Shown: positions 9,814 through 20,564, numbered from the stretch's first letter. The stretch: 64,000 nt of DNA from Clostridiales bacterium (GCA_022787165.1 JALFVL010000038.1:1-64000), one strand, 5' to 3'. A program made the numbers and translations. The notes: a model not told the origin generated them from the letters alone.

Positions 9814-11187
9814 TCAGCCAATCAGGATGGAGACAGCCTCGGCCAGCGTTTCCACACCGTAAATGCGCATGCCCTCCATCTTGCCAAGGCTCCTCGCGTT
9901 TTCCCTGGGCATGACGCAGGTCGTAAAGCCCAGCCGCCTGCACTCTGCCAGCCGCCGCTCCGCCTGCGAGATGCCGCGAATCTCCCCTGCCAGGCCGACC
10001 TCGCCCATCACGGCCCAGTCGCCCGGGATGCAGACCTCCCGCACGCTCGAGGCAACGGCGGCGCAGAGCGCCAGATCCGCCGCCGGCTCGCTGAGCGCAA
10101 GACCGCCCGCCACGTTGACATAGACGTCCTGCCCCAGCAGCGCGATGCCCGCGCGCTTTTCCAGCACGGCCAGCAGTAGCGCCAGGCGTCCGGCATCAAA
10201 GCCGTTGGAGGTGCGTCTGGGCATGCCGTAGGCCGTCTGAAGCGCGAGCGCCTGCACATCGACAAGCATCGGCCGCGAGCCCTCAATCGCGGGATGAACG
10301 CAGGAGCCCGGCACGTTGCGCGCCCGCTCCGAGAGCAGCGCCTCCGAGGGGTTGAGCACGGGCGTCATACCCGTCTCCCGCATCTCAAAGAGACCCAGCT
10401 CGTTTACCGAGCCAAAGCGGTTCTTGACCGCGCGCAGAATGCGGTACTGATGCTGATGGTCGCCCTCGAAGTAGAGCACGACGTCGACCATGTGTTCCAG
10501 CACCCGGGGGCCGGCGATCGCGCCCTCCTTGGTCACATGCCCGACGAGGAAGACGGCGCAGCCCGTCGTCTTTGCCATGCGCATGAGTAGGCTGGCGCAT
10601 TCGCGCACCTGCGACACGCTGCCCGGCGCGCTGGCCATGTCGGGTCTGTACATTGTCTGAATCGAGTCGATCACCATGTAATCCGGCTGTATCTCCTCCC
10701 AGCGCCTTTCCGCCGCGTCCATCGCGTTTTCGCTGAGGATGAAGAGGTTTTCGCTCGCCACACCCAGCCGTCTGGCGCGCATCTTGATCTGCCGCGCCGA
10801 CTCCTCGCCAGAGACATACAGCACGCGCGCGCCGCTTTTGGCCAGATGCTCGCAGGCCTGCAAAAGCAGCGTCGATTTTCCGATGCCGGGGTCGCCGCCC
10901 ACCAGCATGAGCGAGCCCTCGACCACGCCGCCGCCAAGCACGCGGTCGAGCTCCTCGATGCCCGTCGTTGCGCGCACGGCGCTCTCCTCGGGGATCTGCG
11001 ACAGCCTGAGCGCCTGCGCGCCCGTTCCGGGCCGCTGCTTGATCGCCTTGACCGGCGCGGCCTGCGCCGCCTGGGGCGCCTGCTCTTCCAGCGTGTTCCA
11101 GGCCCCGCAGCCCGGGCATTTTCCCATCCATTTCGCCGTCTCATAGCCGCACGCGCTGCACTGGTATATGGTCTTTTCCTTTGCCAT
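9814..11187 (-). CDS. radA: DNA repair protein RadA
   Basis: MAKEKTIYQCSACGYETAKWMGKCPGCGAWN; LVGGDPGIGKSTLLLQ; KNRFGS motif. Confidence 0.97.
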   Translation of the reverse strand: MAKEKTIYQCSACGYETAKWMGKCPGCGAWNTLEEQAPQAAQAAPVKAIKQRPGTGAQALRLSQIPEESAVRATTGIEELDRVLGGGVVEGSLMLVGGDPGIGKSTLLLQACEHLAKSGARVLYVSGEESARQIKMRARRLGVASENLFILSENAMDAAERRWEEIQPDYMVIDSIQTMYRPDMASAPGSVSQVRECASLLMRMAKTTGCAVFLVGHVTKEGAIAGPRVLEHMVDVVLYFEGDHQHQYRILRAVKNRFGSVNELGLFEMRETGMTPVLNPSEALLSERARNVPGSCVHPAIEGSRPMLVDVQALALQTAYGMPRRTSNGFDAGRLALLLAVLEKRAGIALLGQDVYVNVAGGLALSEPAADLALCAAVASSVREVCIPGDWAVMGEVGLAGEIRGISQAERRLAECRRLGFTTCVMPRENARSLGKMEGMRIYGVETLAEAVSILIG

Positions 11188-11364
11188 GCTTTCCTCCCGG
11201 AGCTGCCCGCTCCCCATTGACCCGTGTCTTTTCCCGATCTATCCAATTCTGCCATTTCTTTCGCGGAAGTCCCTTGATGTCCGCGCTCCAATGGGCTATA
11301 CTTTTCCTTGTTCCCCTCCGGCCGCCCGCCGGCTTTTATCCCACGCAGGAATGAGGATTGCCCC

Positions 11365-12486
11365 ATGAACAGACGCCCCTCCAAGAGCCGCAGCGGCTAC
11401 GATGCCTTCTCCTCCGAGCATACGGCGCATTTCACGGCCTCCGCCCCGGATCACAGCTTCTTTGAGCCTCGCCGCAAAAGCCGCCCCGGAAGGCGTGCTC
11501 TCCTGCTGATCCTTTTGGCACTGCTGCTGATCCTCGTGCCCAACTTTGTGATCAACCAGTTTGTCAGCGTTTCGCGCATCAGTGTCCCCATCCGTGGGCT
11601 GACAGAGGCGTTCGAGGGCTATACGATTTTGCACATCTCCGATCTGAAGGGTGCGCTCTTTGGCAGCGGCCAGCAGCTCATGCGCTTCGCGCTGGGCAAA
11701 TCCGCCTTTGACGCCGTCGTGATGACGGGCGACATGGTCTCCTCGCGGGGCAACGCGCAGCCGCTGTATGCGCTCATCGAGCTGCTTCGCGAGCTCAATC
11801 CGGACGCGCCCATCTATTTCATCGCCGGAGACGACGATCCCGAGCCCGTCTCAATGAATTATGCGCCCGGCGGCAGCCCGTTCGCGCCCTGGGTGCTGGG
11901 CGCGCGCCAGCGCGGCGCGCAGCTGCTCAGCGCGCCGGTGGGCATCGAGCGGGACGGCCAGACGCTCTGGCTGACTGCCAGCAACCAGCTAAGCCTGGAT
12001 ATCGACGCGATGCAGGGCCAGTTTGAGCTGCGCTATCTGAGCGCACTGGCCGGCGGCGACGAAAACGAGATCGAGCTCGCCGCCTACAACCTGGGCTGGC
12101 TGGAGCAGACGCGCACGGCGCGCGCCGCCATGCGTGAGAGCGACGCCGTCATCGCGGTGACACATGTTCCGCCCTCCGACGAGGAAATTCTGCGAAGCAG
12201 CGGCCTATCCTCCGGCCAGGTCGGCCTCTTGCTCTGCGGCCACGCCCTGGGCGGGCTCATCCGCCTTCCGGTAATCGGCCCCGTGTTCGTTCCCTCCCAA
12301 AGCCTGCCGCGCTACGGCCTCTTTCCCGGCGCCGACGCCGTCTCCGGCCTCAGGCGCGCAGACCACACCTGGGTCTACGCCAGCCCCGGCCTGGGCAGCG
12401 AGGATGCACACTATCCTTCCTTCTTCTTTCGGCTCTTCAACCCGCCGACGGTTTCGCTCCTCTCGCTGACGCCGTCCGCACTGTAG
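11365..12486 (+). CDS. Calcineurin-like metallophosphoesterase family protein, motifs degraded
   Basis: TM segment then YTILHISDLKG, VVMTGDMVS, FIAGDDDP, AVTHVPP, LLLCGHALGGLIRLP. Confidence 0.75.
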   Translation: MNRRPSKSRSGYDAFSSEHTAHFTASAPDHSFFEPRRKSRPGRRALLLILLALLLILVPNFVINQFVSVSRISVPIRGLTEAFEGYTILHISDLKGALFGSGQQLMRFALGKSAFDAVVMTGDMVSSRGNAQPLYALIELLRELNPDAPIYFIAGDDDPEPVSMNYAPGGSPFAPWVLGARQRGAQLLSAPVGIERDGQTLWLTASNQLSLDIDAMQGQFELRYLSALAGGDENEIELAAYNLGWLEQTRTARAAMRESDAVIAVTHVPPSDEEILRSSGLSSGQVGLLLCGHALGGLIRLPVIGPVFVPSQSLPRYGLFPGADAVSGLRRADHTWVYASPGLGSEDAHYPSFFFRLFNPPTVSLLSLTPSAL

Positions 12487-12527
12487 TTTTCTCCTTCTCG
12501 GAAGAAAAACCCTTCTGTCGACAGCCT

Positions 12528-12560
12528 GCGCCTCCCTCCTTGTTGGAGAGAGGCGCTTTT
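12528..12560 (+). terminator. Rho-independent terminator between convergent genes
   Basis: GCGCCTCCCTCC ttgtt GGAGAGAGGCGC TTTT. Confidence 0.75.
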
Positions 12561-12590
12561 CTGTCCTGAATTACCCGTGTCTCGCCGCAG

Positions 12591-13457
12591 TCAGGCTTGC
12601 TTTTTGCCGCTGAGCACGGCCAGCACGATGCCGCAACAGATAATCAGGCCGCCGGCGACAAAGTTCGTCGTGATACGCTCGCCCAGGATCAGTACGCCGA
12701 GGATCGAGGAGACGAGCGGCTGCATCGGATAGAACATCGAGCAGAAGCTCGCATCCATCAGCGAGAGACTCGTGTTCCAGAGCGTATGCGCGGCGGCGGT
12801 GCCCATCAGGCCCATATAAAGCACGGCCAGCAGGCTTTGCGCCGTCAGCGCGCAACTCGCCGTGCGAAGCTCCGCAATGGCCCATGCGCCCGTAAAGGGC
12901 AGCGCCGCGAGCATCGCCAGCATGGCAATCTGCATCGGATCATAGCGCCCGCTGACGCGCCTGATGATGATCGACGCACTCGACCAGAGGAAGACGCTCA
13001 GCAGCATCAGCGCGGCGCCCAGCGCATCGACTGTTCCCCCGACGCCGACAATCAGCACGACGCCCGCCATCGACACCGCCACACACCCCACCTTGGCCGC
13101 CGTGAGCTTCTCGCCCAGGAACACCGCCGCGAGAATGGGGATAAAAATGGGGTTCATCGCCCCCAACAGCGAGGAAACCGAGCCCGTCAGCCGGTTGATG
13201 CCCAGCATCTGAAAGCAGAAGCTGGCAAAGTATCCGACAAAGCCGATCAGGAAGATCGTCTTTCTGTCCTGTACGGCCACGGGCTTCATCGCCCGGCGAA
13301 GCCGAAGAATCACAAACAGCGCCGGAATCGAGACCAGATACCGCATGGCCAGCAGCGTGACCGGTGGAATGCTCCGAAGCGCAACCTTGGATACGATATA
13401 CAGGCTGCCCCAGAGCAGAAACGTGCCGAAAAGGGGAATCATATTCCGTTTGTTCAT
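12591..13457 (-). CDS. EamA/DMT family transporter
   Basis: Ten hydrophobic segments, two EamA repeats (GTFLLWGSLYIVSKVAL; LLAVLYMGLMGTAAAHTLWNTSLSL). Confidence 0.9.
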   Translation of the reverse strand: MNKRNMIPLFGTFLLWGSLYIVSKVALRSIPPVTLLAMRYLVSIPALFVILRLRRAMKPVAVQDRKTIFLIGFVGYFASFCFQMLGINRLTGSVSSLLGAMNPIFIPILAAVFLGEKLTAAKVGCVAVSMAGVVLIVGVGGTVDALGAALMLLSVFLWSSASIIIRRVSGRYDPMQIAMLAMLAALPFTGAWAIAELRTASCALTAQSLLAVLYMGLMGTAAAHTLWNTSLSLMDASFCSMFYPMQPLVSSILGVLILGERITTNFVAGGLIICCGIVLAVLSGKKQA

Positions 13458-13518
13458 CGCCACCCGTCCTCTCCTGTGCCCGTGCCCTTCGTTGGCAGGG
13501 CGTCCTTCGTCTGCGTCC

Positions 13519-13547
13519 ATTATAGAAGGAAAACGGCCCGTTGTACA
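13519..13547 (-). promoter_or_regulatory. Putative sigma-A promoter for DMT transporter
   Basis: Minus strand TGTACA-N17-TATAAT. Confidence 0.6.
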
Positions 13548-13632
13548 GAGCAAAATGCAGCATTCTTGATTTCCCGATTCATAAAGTGAAAAAAAATCAC
13601 TTCAGGCATGAAATAAACTGAAAGCAAATCCC

Positions 13633-13661
13633 TTGTATACGCAAGGAAAATGATGTATAAT
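13633..13661 (+). promoter_or_regulatory. Sigma-A type promoter of liv operon
   Basis: TTGTAT-N17-TATAAT, about 90 bp upstream of livK start. Confidence 0.75.
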
Positions 13662-13749
13662 GTTTCCCATCATCGCCGGGCTCCGTGCTTTGGCGCTGAC
13701 AAACCATTTTCGGGGCTGATTTCAGCCCGGATTACAGGAGGAATTTGTC

Positions 13750-14871
13750 ATGAAGAAGATTCTCGTGGCCGCTCTGGCGCTCGTCCTCGTGATGACCGCG
13801 TCCTTTGCGGCGGCCGACGCCATCAAGATCGGCGTCATTGGCCCTCTGACCGGTCCCTATGCGCAGTACGGTCTGGCCGTTGAGTACGGCGCCAAGATTG
13901 CCGCCGAGGAGATTTCCGCCAAGGGCGGTGTTCAGCTCGAGGTGCTCGCCGAGGATGACCAGGGCGACGGCGAGCTGGGCGTCAATGCCTACAACAAGCT
14001 GCTCGACGACGGCGTGACCATCATGCTCTCCACCGTCACCTCCGGTTCCTGTGCCGCGGTTTCCGACGTTGCCTACGAGGAGCGCGTGTTCATGCTCACG
14101 CCCTCTGGCTCCGCCGACTCCATCACCCAGGGCAAGGACAACATGTTCCGCGTCTGCTTCAAGGACTCCGCTCAGGGCCTGGCCTCCGCGCAGTACATCG
14201 TTGACAAGGGTCTGGCGACCAAGGTCGGCGTGATCTACAACAACGCGCAGGACTACTCCATGGGCATCTACCAGTCCTTCAAGACCAAGGCTGCCGAGCT
14301 GGGCCTTGAGATCGTCGCCGAGGCCGCGTTCTCCGACGACACCAACGCCGATTTCTCCGTGCAGATCGCCAAGATGAAGGATGCGGGCGCTGAGCTCGTG
14401 TTCCTGCCGATCTACTACACGCCGGCTTCCATGATTCTGCAGCAGGCCAATGCTGTTGACTATGCGCCGGTCTTCTTCGGCGTCGACGGCATGGATGGCA
14501 TCCTGGGCCTGGAGGGCTTTGACAAGAGCCTGGCTGAGGGTGTCATGCTGCTGACCCCGTTCTCCGCCGATGCCGAGGATGAGCTGACGAAGAATTTCGT
14601 CGCCACCTACACCGCCGCCCACGGTGATATTCCGAACCAGTTCGCCGCGGACGCCTATGACGGCATCTACGCTCTGGCCGCTGCCATCGAGGCTGCCGGA
14701 ATCACCGCCGATACCTCCGCTGAGGATGCCTGCGAAATGCTGATCTCCGTCTTCCCGACCATCGAGATCACCGGCCTGACCGGCACCATGCGTTGGGATG
14801 CCTCCGGCGAGGTTGACAAGACTCCGACCGCCGTGGTCATCACCGATGGCGTCTACGTTGGCGTGAAGTAA
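13750..14871 (+). CDS. livK: Branched-chain amino acid ABC transporter substrate-binding protein
   Basis: Signal peptide MKKILVAALALVLVMTASFAAA then IKIGVIGPLTGPYAQYG; first of liv gene set. Confidence 0.93.
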   Translation: MKKILVAALALVLVMTASFAAADAIKIGVIGPLTGPYAQYGLAVEYGAKIAAEEISAKGGVQLEVLAEDDQGDGELGVNAYNKLLDDGVTIMLSTVTSGSCAAVSDVAYEERVFMLTPSGSADSITQGKDNMFRVCFKDSAQGLASAQYIVDKGLATKVGVIYNNAQDYSMGIYQSFKTKAAELGLEIVAEAAFSDDTNADFSVQIAKMKDAGAELVFLPIYYTPASMILQQANAVDYAPVFFGVDGMDGILGLEGFDKSLAEGVMLLTPFSADAEDELTKNFVATYTAAHGDIPNQFAADAYDGIYALAAAIEAAGITADTSAEDACEMLISVFPTIEITGLTGTMRWDASGEVDKTPTAVVITDGVYVGVK

Positions 14872-14887
14872 TCCTTCAATCCCGCAT

Positions 14888-14931
14888 GCTCCCCGGCTTG
14901 GCCTGTGCTGGGCCGGGGAGCGTTTGATTTT
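14888..14931 (+). terminator. Intraoperonic terminator-like hairpin after livK
   Basis: GCTCCCCGGC ttggcctgtgctgg GCCGGGGAGC then GTTTGATTTT. Confidence 0.7.
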
Positions 14932-14952
14932 GAGACAGCACCCTTGCAGAGT

Positions 14953-14997
14953 AATCAACCTCACCGGAATGCTCCGTTTCGGTGGCGTTGATTACTT
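14953..14997. repeat. Second intergenic hairpin livK-livH
   Basis: GTAATCAAC ct CACCG..CGGTG gc GTTGATTAC inverted repeat. Confidence 0.75.
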
Positions 14998-15054
14998 TCG
15001 CATTTTCATCCTCCTGAATACCGCGCTACTACAGAAGGGAGAGTTAGGCGGAAC

Positions 15055-15939
15055 ATGATTCAGTTCCTTTCATATCTGGTCAACGGCATCAGCCTGGGCA
15101 GCGTGTACGCCATCATTGCGCTTGGCTATTCGATGGTGTACGGCATCGCAAAAATGCTCAACTTCGCCCACGGCGATGTCATTATGGTCGGCGCGTTCAT
15201 GTCTTTCAGCGCAACCCAGTACTGGGGCATGTCCCCCATGGTCTCCGTGCTGGTCTCTGTCGTTGTCTGTACACTGCTTGGCATGACGATTGAGCGTCTG
15301 GCCTACAAGCCACTGCGTCAGGCGACCTCTCTGGCCGTGCTCATCACCGCCATCGGCATGAGCTACCTGCTTCAGAACCTTGCGCTGCTCATCTGGGGCG
15401 CAAACCCCAAGAGCTTTTCCAGCGTTGTGAACATCGGCACGCTCTCTCTCTTTGACGGTCGGCTGCGCATCACCGGAGAGACCGTCGTTACCGTGCTCGC
15501 CAATCTCGTCATCATGATCGCCCTGACTCTCTTTACCGGCAAGACCAAGATGGGCAAGGCCATGCGCGCGGTTTCCGAAGACAGGGGCGCGGCTGAGCTG
15601 ATGGGCATCAACGTCAATGCGACCATCTCCATGACCTTCGCCATCGGCTCCGGCCTGGCGGCAATCGCGGGCGTCCTGCTCTGCTCCGCCTATCCCGTGC
15701 TGATGCCGACGACTGGCTCCATGCCCGGCATCAAGGCGTTCACGGCCGCAGTCTTCGGCGGCATTGGCTCCATCCCGGGCGCGCTCATTGGCGGCATCCT
15801 GCTGGGCGTCATCGAGATTCTCGGCAAGGCCTACGTCTCCACCGAGCTGGGCGACGCACTCGTCTTCGCCGTGCTGATTATCGTTCTTCTTGTCAAGCCC
15901 ACGGGTCTGCTTGGCAAGAAAGTCCATGAGAAGGTGTGA
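15055..15939 (+). CDS. livH: Branched-chain amino acid ABC transporter permease LivH
   Basis: LVNGISLGSVYAIIALGYSMVYGIAKMLNFAHGDVIMVGAF. Confidence 0.95.
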   Translation: MIQFLSYLVNGISLGSVYAIIALGYSMVYGIAKMLNFAHGDVIMVGAFMSFSATQYWGMSPMVSVLVSVVVCTLLGMTIERLAYKPLRQATSLAVLITAIGMSYLLQNLALLIWGANPKSFSSVVNIGTLSLFDGRLRITGETVVTVLANLVIMIALTLFTGKTKMGKAMRAVSEDRGAAELMGINVNATISMTFAIGSGLAAIAGVLLCSAYPVLMPTTGSMPGIKAFTAAVFGGIGSIPGALIGGILLGVIEILGKAYVSTELGDALVFAVLIIVLLVKPTGLLGKKVHEKV

Positions 15940-15949
15940 GGTGAGCAGC

Positions 15950-17031
<1,082 letters not shown>

Positions 17032-17035
<4 letters not shown>

Positions 17036-17889
17036 CCCAGACGAAAACGCCGAGAACGCCCACCCGAATGGTGCCCGCCCCGAGCCACGGCATCATCCCT
17101 GAGCGCGATCTCAATTCCCAGCCCGTGCTGGAGGCCCGTAACCTGGGCATCGAATTTGGCGGTCTGCATGCCGTCGAGGATTTCAATCTGATCATCGGCC
17201 GCACAGAAATCGCCGGCCTGATCGGCCCCAACGGCGCGGGCAAGACGACGGTCTTCAACCTGCTGACCAAGGTGTATCAGCCGACAATGGGTACCATTCT
17301 GCTCAACGGCCGCGACACCGCCGGCATGAACACGATGCAGGCCAACAAGCTCGGCATCGCGCGCACCTTCCAGAACATCCGCCTCTTCGGCAACATGTCC
17401 GTTGAGGACAACGTCCGCATCGGCCTGCACAATCAGGTGCGCTATGGCATGTTCTCCGGCATCTTCCGCCTGCCCGCCTATTATCGCGGTGAGCGCCAGA
17501 TGCACGAGCGTGCGCTGGAGCTTCTCTCCATCTTCGACATGCAGGATCTGGCCAGGCATCAGGCCGGTTCTCTCCCCTATGGCGCGCAGCGCCGCCTGGA
17601 GATAGTTCGCGCGCTGGCGACCAATCCCTCCCTGCTGCTGCTCGATGAGCCTGCCGCCGGCATGAATCCCCATGAGACCGAGGAGCTGATGGAGAACATC
17701 GCGAAGATCCGCGACAAATTCCACATCGCCATCCTGCTCATCGAGCACGACATGAACCTCGTCATGGGCATCTGCGAAGGCATCTGTGTGCTCAACTACG
17801 GCCGCATCATCGCCAAGGGCACGGCCGAGGAGATTCAGAACAACCCTGTCGTCATTGAGGCCTATCTGGGCAAGAAGAAGGAGGCATAA
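17032..17889 (+). CDS. livG: Branched-chain amino acid ABC transporter ATP-binding protein LivG
   Basis: IGPNGAGKTTVFNLLTKVYQPT; LLLDEPAAGMNPHE. Confidence 0.95.
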
Positions 17890-17892
17890 CCG

Positions 17893-18597
17893 ATGAGCAT
17901 GCTGAAAGTCGAGGATCTGCACGTCTACTACGGCAGCATCCACGCCATCAAGGGTGTCTCCTTCGAGGTCAACGAGCGCGAGATCGTCACACTCATCGGC
18001 GCCAACGGCGCGGGCAAGTCGACGACGCTCAACACGGTCGCCGGTCTGCTCAAGGCCCGCAGCGGCTCCATCACCTTTGAGGGCAAGCCTCTGAATGGTA
18101 TCCCGGCCAGCAAGATCGTCTCTCTGGGCATGGCGCTTTGCCCGGAGGGCCGCCGCGTCTTTCAACAGATGACGGTTCGCGAGAATCTGGAGATGGGCGG
18201 CTACACCCGCCCTGCCGCCGAAATCGCGCCCGCGCTTGAGGATGTCTTTGAGCGCTTCCCCCGCCTCAAGGAGCGCCAGCGCCAGGTCGCCGGAACGCTC
18301 TCCGGCGGTGAGCAGCAGATGCTCGCGATGGGCCGCGCGCTGATGAGCAAGCCGAAGCTGCTGATGCTCGACGAGCCGTCGATGGGCCTTGCGCCGATTC
18401 TCGTTGAGCAAATCTTCGACATCATCGGCGAGCTGAATCGCGCCGGAACGACGATTCTGCTCGTCGAGCAAAATGCGCAGATGGCCTTGTCCATCGCTAC
18501 GCGCGCCTATGTCATGGAAACCGGCCATATCGTCAAGGAGGGCGACGCCAATGCGCTCATGCATGACGACGCCGTCCGCAAAGCCTATCTGGGCTGA
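17893..18597 (+). CDS. livF: Branched-chain amino acid ABC transporter ATP-binding protein LivF
   Basis: IGANGAGKSTTLNTVAGL; LMLDEPSMGLAPILV. Confidence 0.95.
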   Translation: MSMLKVEDLHVYYGSIHAIKGVSFEVNEREIVTLIGANGAGKSTTLNTVAGLLKARSGSITFEGKPLNGIPASKIVSLGMALCPEGRRVFQQMTVRENLEMGGYTRPAAEIAPALEDVFERFPRLKERQRQVAGTLSGGEQQMLAMGRALMSKPKLLMLDEPSMGLAPILVEQIFDIIGELNRAGTTILLVEQNAQMALSIATRAYVMETGHIVKEGDANALMHDDAVRKAYLG

Positions 18598-18610
18598 TTC
18601 AACACGCAAG

Positions 18611-18643
18611 AGGCAGGAGAAACCGCTCTCCTGCCTTCTTTTA
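18611..18643 (+). terminator. Rho-independent terminator of liv operon
   Basis: AGGCAGGAGA aaccgc TCTCCTGCCT TCTTTT. Confidence 0.88.
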
Positions 18644-18804
18644 TACGCTCAAACCGTTCTCAAATCAGATCGAGCGTTCAGGAAATTCACCGTCAGATAT
18701 CGCTTCGATTCCTGCCTGCTTTGCCAGAAGGAATTCTGCATAGGGAGTACGTTGGGCTGCCGCCCCCTTCCTTCGCACGAATGCTTTTTTGCTGCAAAAC
18801 AGCA

Positions 18805-19491
18805 TCAGGTCTGCGTCCCCTTTGGTTGATCCGGCAGGATATCAGCCGGGTCTCTCCGCTGACCCTCCCGTGTCAGCTCGAGATGAAGATGTGTGCCCAG
18901 CTCCGCCTCACAGGGAATCCGCTCAAGCAGCGTGCCGATCGTCTGCCCCCGGGTGACGTTCTGCCCTGCCGTCACGTCGCAGGCCGCAAGCCCTGCATAG
19001 ACCGCCTGCTGACCATCCGTTTGAGCGACGGCGACGCGCCAGCCCCACAGCTCATCGCGCACGGTGCCGGACACCGTGCCGTCCATCACACAGCGCACTT
19101 TCTCCCCCTCCTCGCCCGCCAGGTCGACTGCCGCATGCAGTTGTACGCAGTCAAGTGCCTCCCAGAGCACGGGCATCTCGCCGTCAAAGTCCCGAATCAC
19201 ACCGCCGGACACGGGCCATACGGTCGTTCCGCCCGGCTGGAGCGAGCTGTGGAGCGACAGCGGCGCGAGCGTTGCCAGCGGCACAAGCGTCGCCTCCGGC
19301 TGCGGCGCGGCGCTCTCCGCCACCTCTGGCGCGTTGGCCGCCGCCTGCACGCCCGCCGCCTGCCGCTCAAGTCCCCGTGTATACAGCGCGCTCGCCGCAA
19401 TGACGGTCATCACGGCGCCCAGCGTCACCCAGTAGGCATGATCCAGCATCCACTCCCTGATCCGATGAAAAATACCGCCCATCCTGTGCAT
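18805..19491 (-). CDS. M23/LytM-domain membrane protein, SpoIIQ-like
   Basis: N-terminal TM; LWEALDCVQLHAAVDLAGEEGEKVRCVMDGTVSGTV... HLHLELTREGQ; YxH position is YAG. Confidence 0.7.
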   Translation of the reverse strand: MHRMGGIFHRIREWMLDHAYWVTLGAVMTVIAASALYTRGLERQAAGVQAAANAPEVAESAAPQPEATLVPLATLAPLSLHSSLQPGGTTVWPVSGGVIRDFDGEMPVLWEALDCVQLHAAVDLAGEEGEKVRCVMDGTVSGTVRDELWGWRVAVAQTDGQQAVYAGLAACDVTAGQNVTRGQTIGTLLERIPCEAELGTHLHLELTREGQRRDPADILPDQPKGTQT

Positions 19492-19541
19492 CCCTGCCTT
19501 TCTCCGGCAGGATGCCCAGGATGGGCGGATGTTATTCTCCT

Positions 19542-20561
19542 TTATGGCGTCACTGTCATCGTTGTTCCGTCGGAGCGCAGCGTCATCACGCCGTTCTCCT
19601 TCGCAGCAAGCGTCTGTACGCCTGCGCGCTGCAAGCGGATCATGACGCTGTTGGCAGGCTCCATGCCCGTCAGCAGGGCGATTCTCGGCGTCACGGCGTT
19701 GACCAGCTCCAGGCTGGTCGCTGCGTCGCTTCCTCCCCGCGCGCAGATCAGCGCGTCAGCATCGAGACGCACGCCCGAAGAGATGAGCTCGCGCTCCCCC
19801 GCCGAGGTGATTGTCCCCAGAATCAACACGCTCGTCTGCCCGTAGTCGATGCGCAGCGACAGCCCGTCGTCGCGCTCGTCGGTATGGTTGGTCTTCGCCG
19901 GGCCGATGATTGTCACCGTCGCGCGCCCGAGCGAGAAGGTCAGCCCCGCATCCGCAGCGATCAACTGCGTCCTCTCCGTCTTCTGCGCGGCCTCGAGCAT
20001 CGCATTGTACGCCGCATTCTTGGTCTGCGAGTCCTGAAAAAGCAGGTATTCCGGCTTGCCCAGGGCGATGGCTGTCGCCATGCCGCCGGTCTGCACCGCC
20101 TCATTGCCGCAGGCCACGGCAACGTTCAGTCGATTGACCCCACAGAGCAGCAGCTGACCCGCCGTCAGCAGCCCGTTCTTCCCTGCGCCCACGAGCATCG
20201 TATAGCCGTCACAGCAGATGAGCACGGCTTCTCCCTCGCCGGCCCGAAGCGTCTTGACTGTCAGGCCGCTGGCGTCGACGCCGTAGGCCCAGGTGAGCAC
20301 AGGCAGGCTTCCGACAGCGGTTTTTGCGTTCTCGAGCCATTCCTGCGCCGTGGAGAGCGTCTTATCGTCAAGGCCGATGTTTTCAAGCGTCAGCGAGGGC
20401 TTGCCGGTTTCCGGGTCGTTCCTGACAAAGCCCAGCACGCAAGCGCCCACGAACACGAGCGCCGCCACGCCCAGCAGCAGCAGAATCCGCGTCAGGCAGC
20501 CTGTCACACAGCCTCGCCGGCGTCTTCGAACCTGGGAACGCGCTTCCCTCTCTCTGCCCAT
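19542..20561 (-). CDS. ComEC C-terminal-like metallo-beta-lactamase-fold protein, metal ligands not recognisable
   Basis: TM segment then LRAGEGEAVLICCDGYTMLVGAG ... DDGLSLRIDYGQTSVLILGTITSAGERELI resembling ComEC pattern. Confidence 0.55.
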   Translation of the reverse strand: MGREREARSQVRRRRRGCVTGCLTRILLLLGVAALVFVGACVLGFVRNDPETGKPSLTLENIGLDDKTLSTAQEWLENAKTAVGSLPVLTWAYGVDASGLTVKTLRAGEGEAVLICCDGYTMLVGAGKNGLLTAGQLLLCGVNRLNVAVACGNEAVQTGGMATAIALGKPEYLLFQDSQTKNAAYNAMLEAAQKTERTQLIAADAGLTFSLGRATVTIIGPAKTNHTDERDDGLSLRIDYGQTSVLILGTITSAGERELISSGVRLDADALICARGGSDAATSLELVNAVTPRIALLTGMEPANSVMIRLQRAGVQTLAAKENGVMTLRSDGTTMTVTP

Positions 20562-20564
20562 ACC

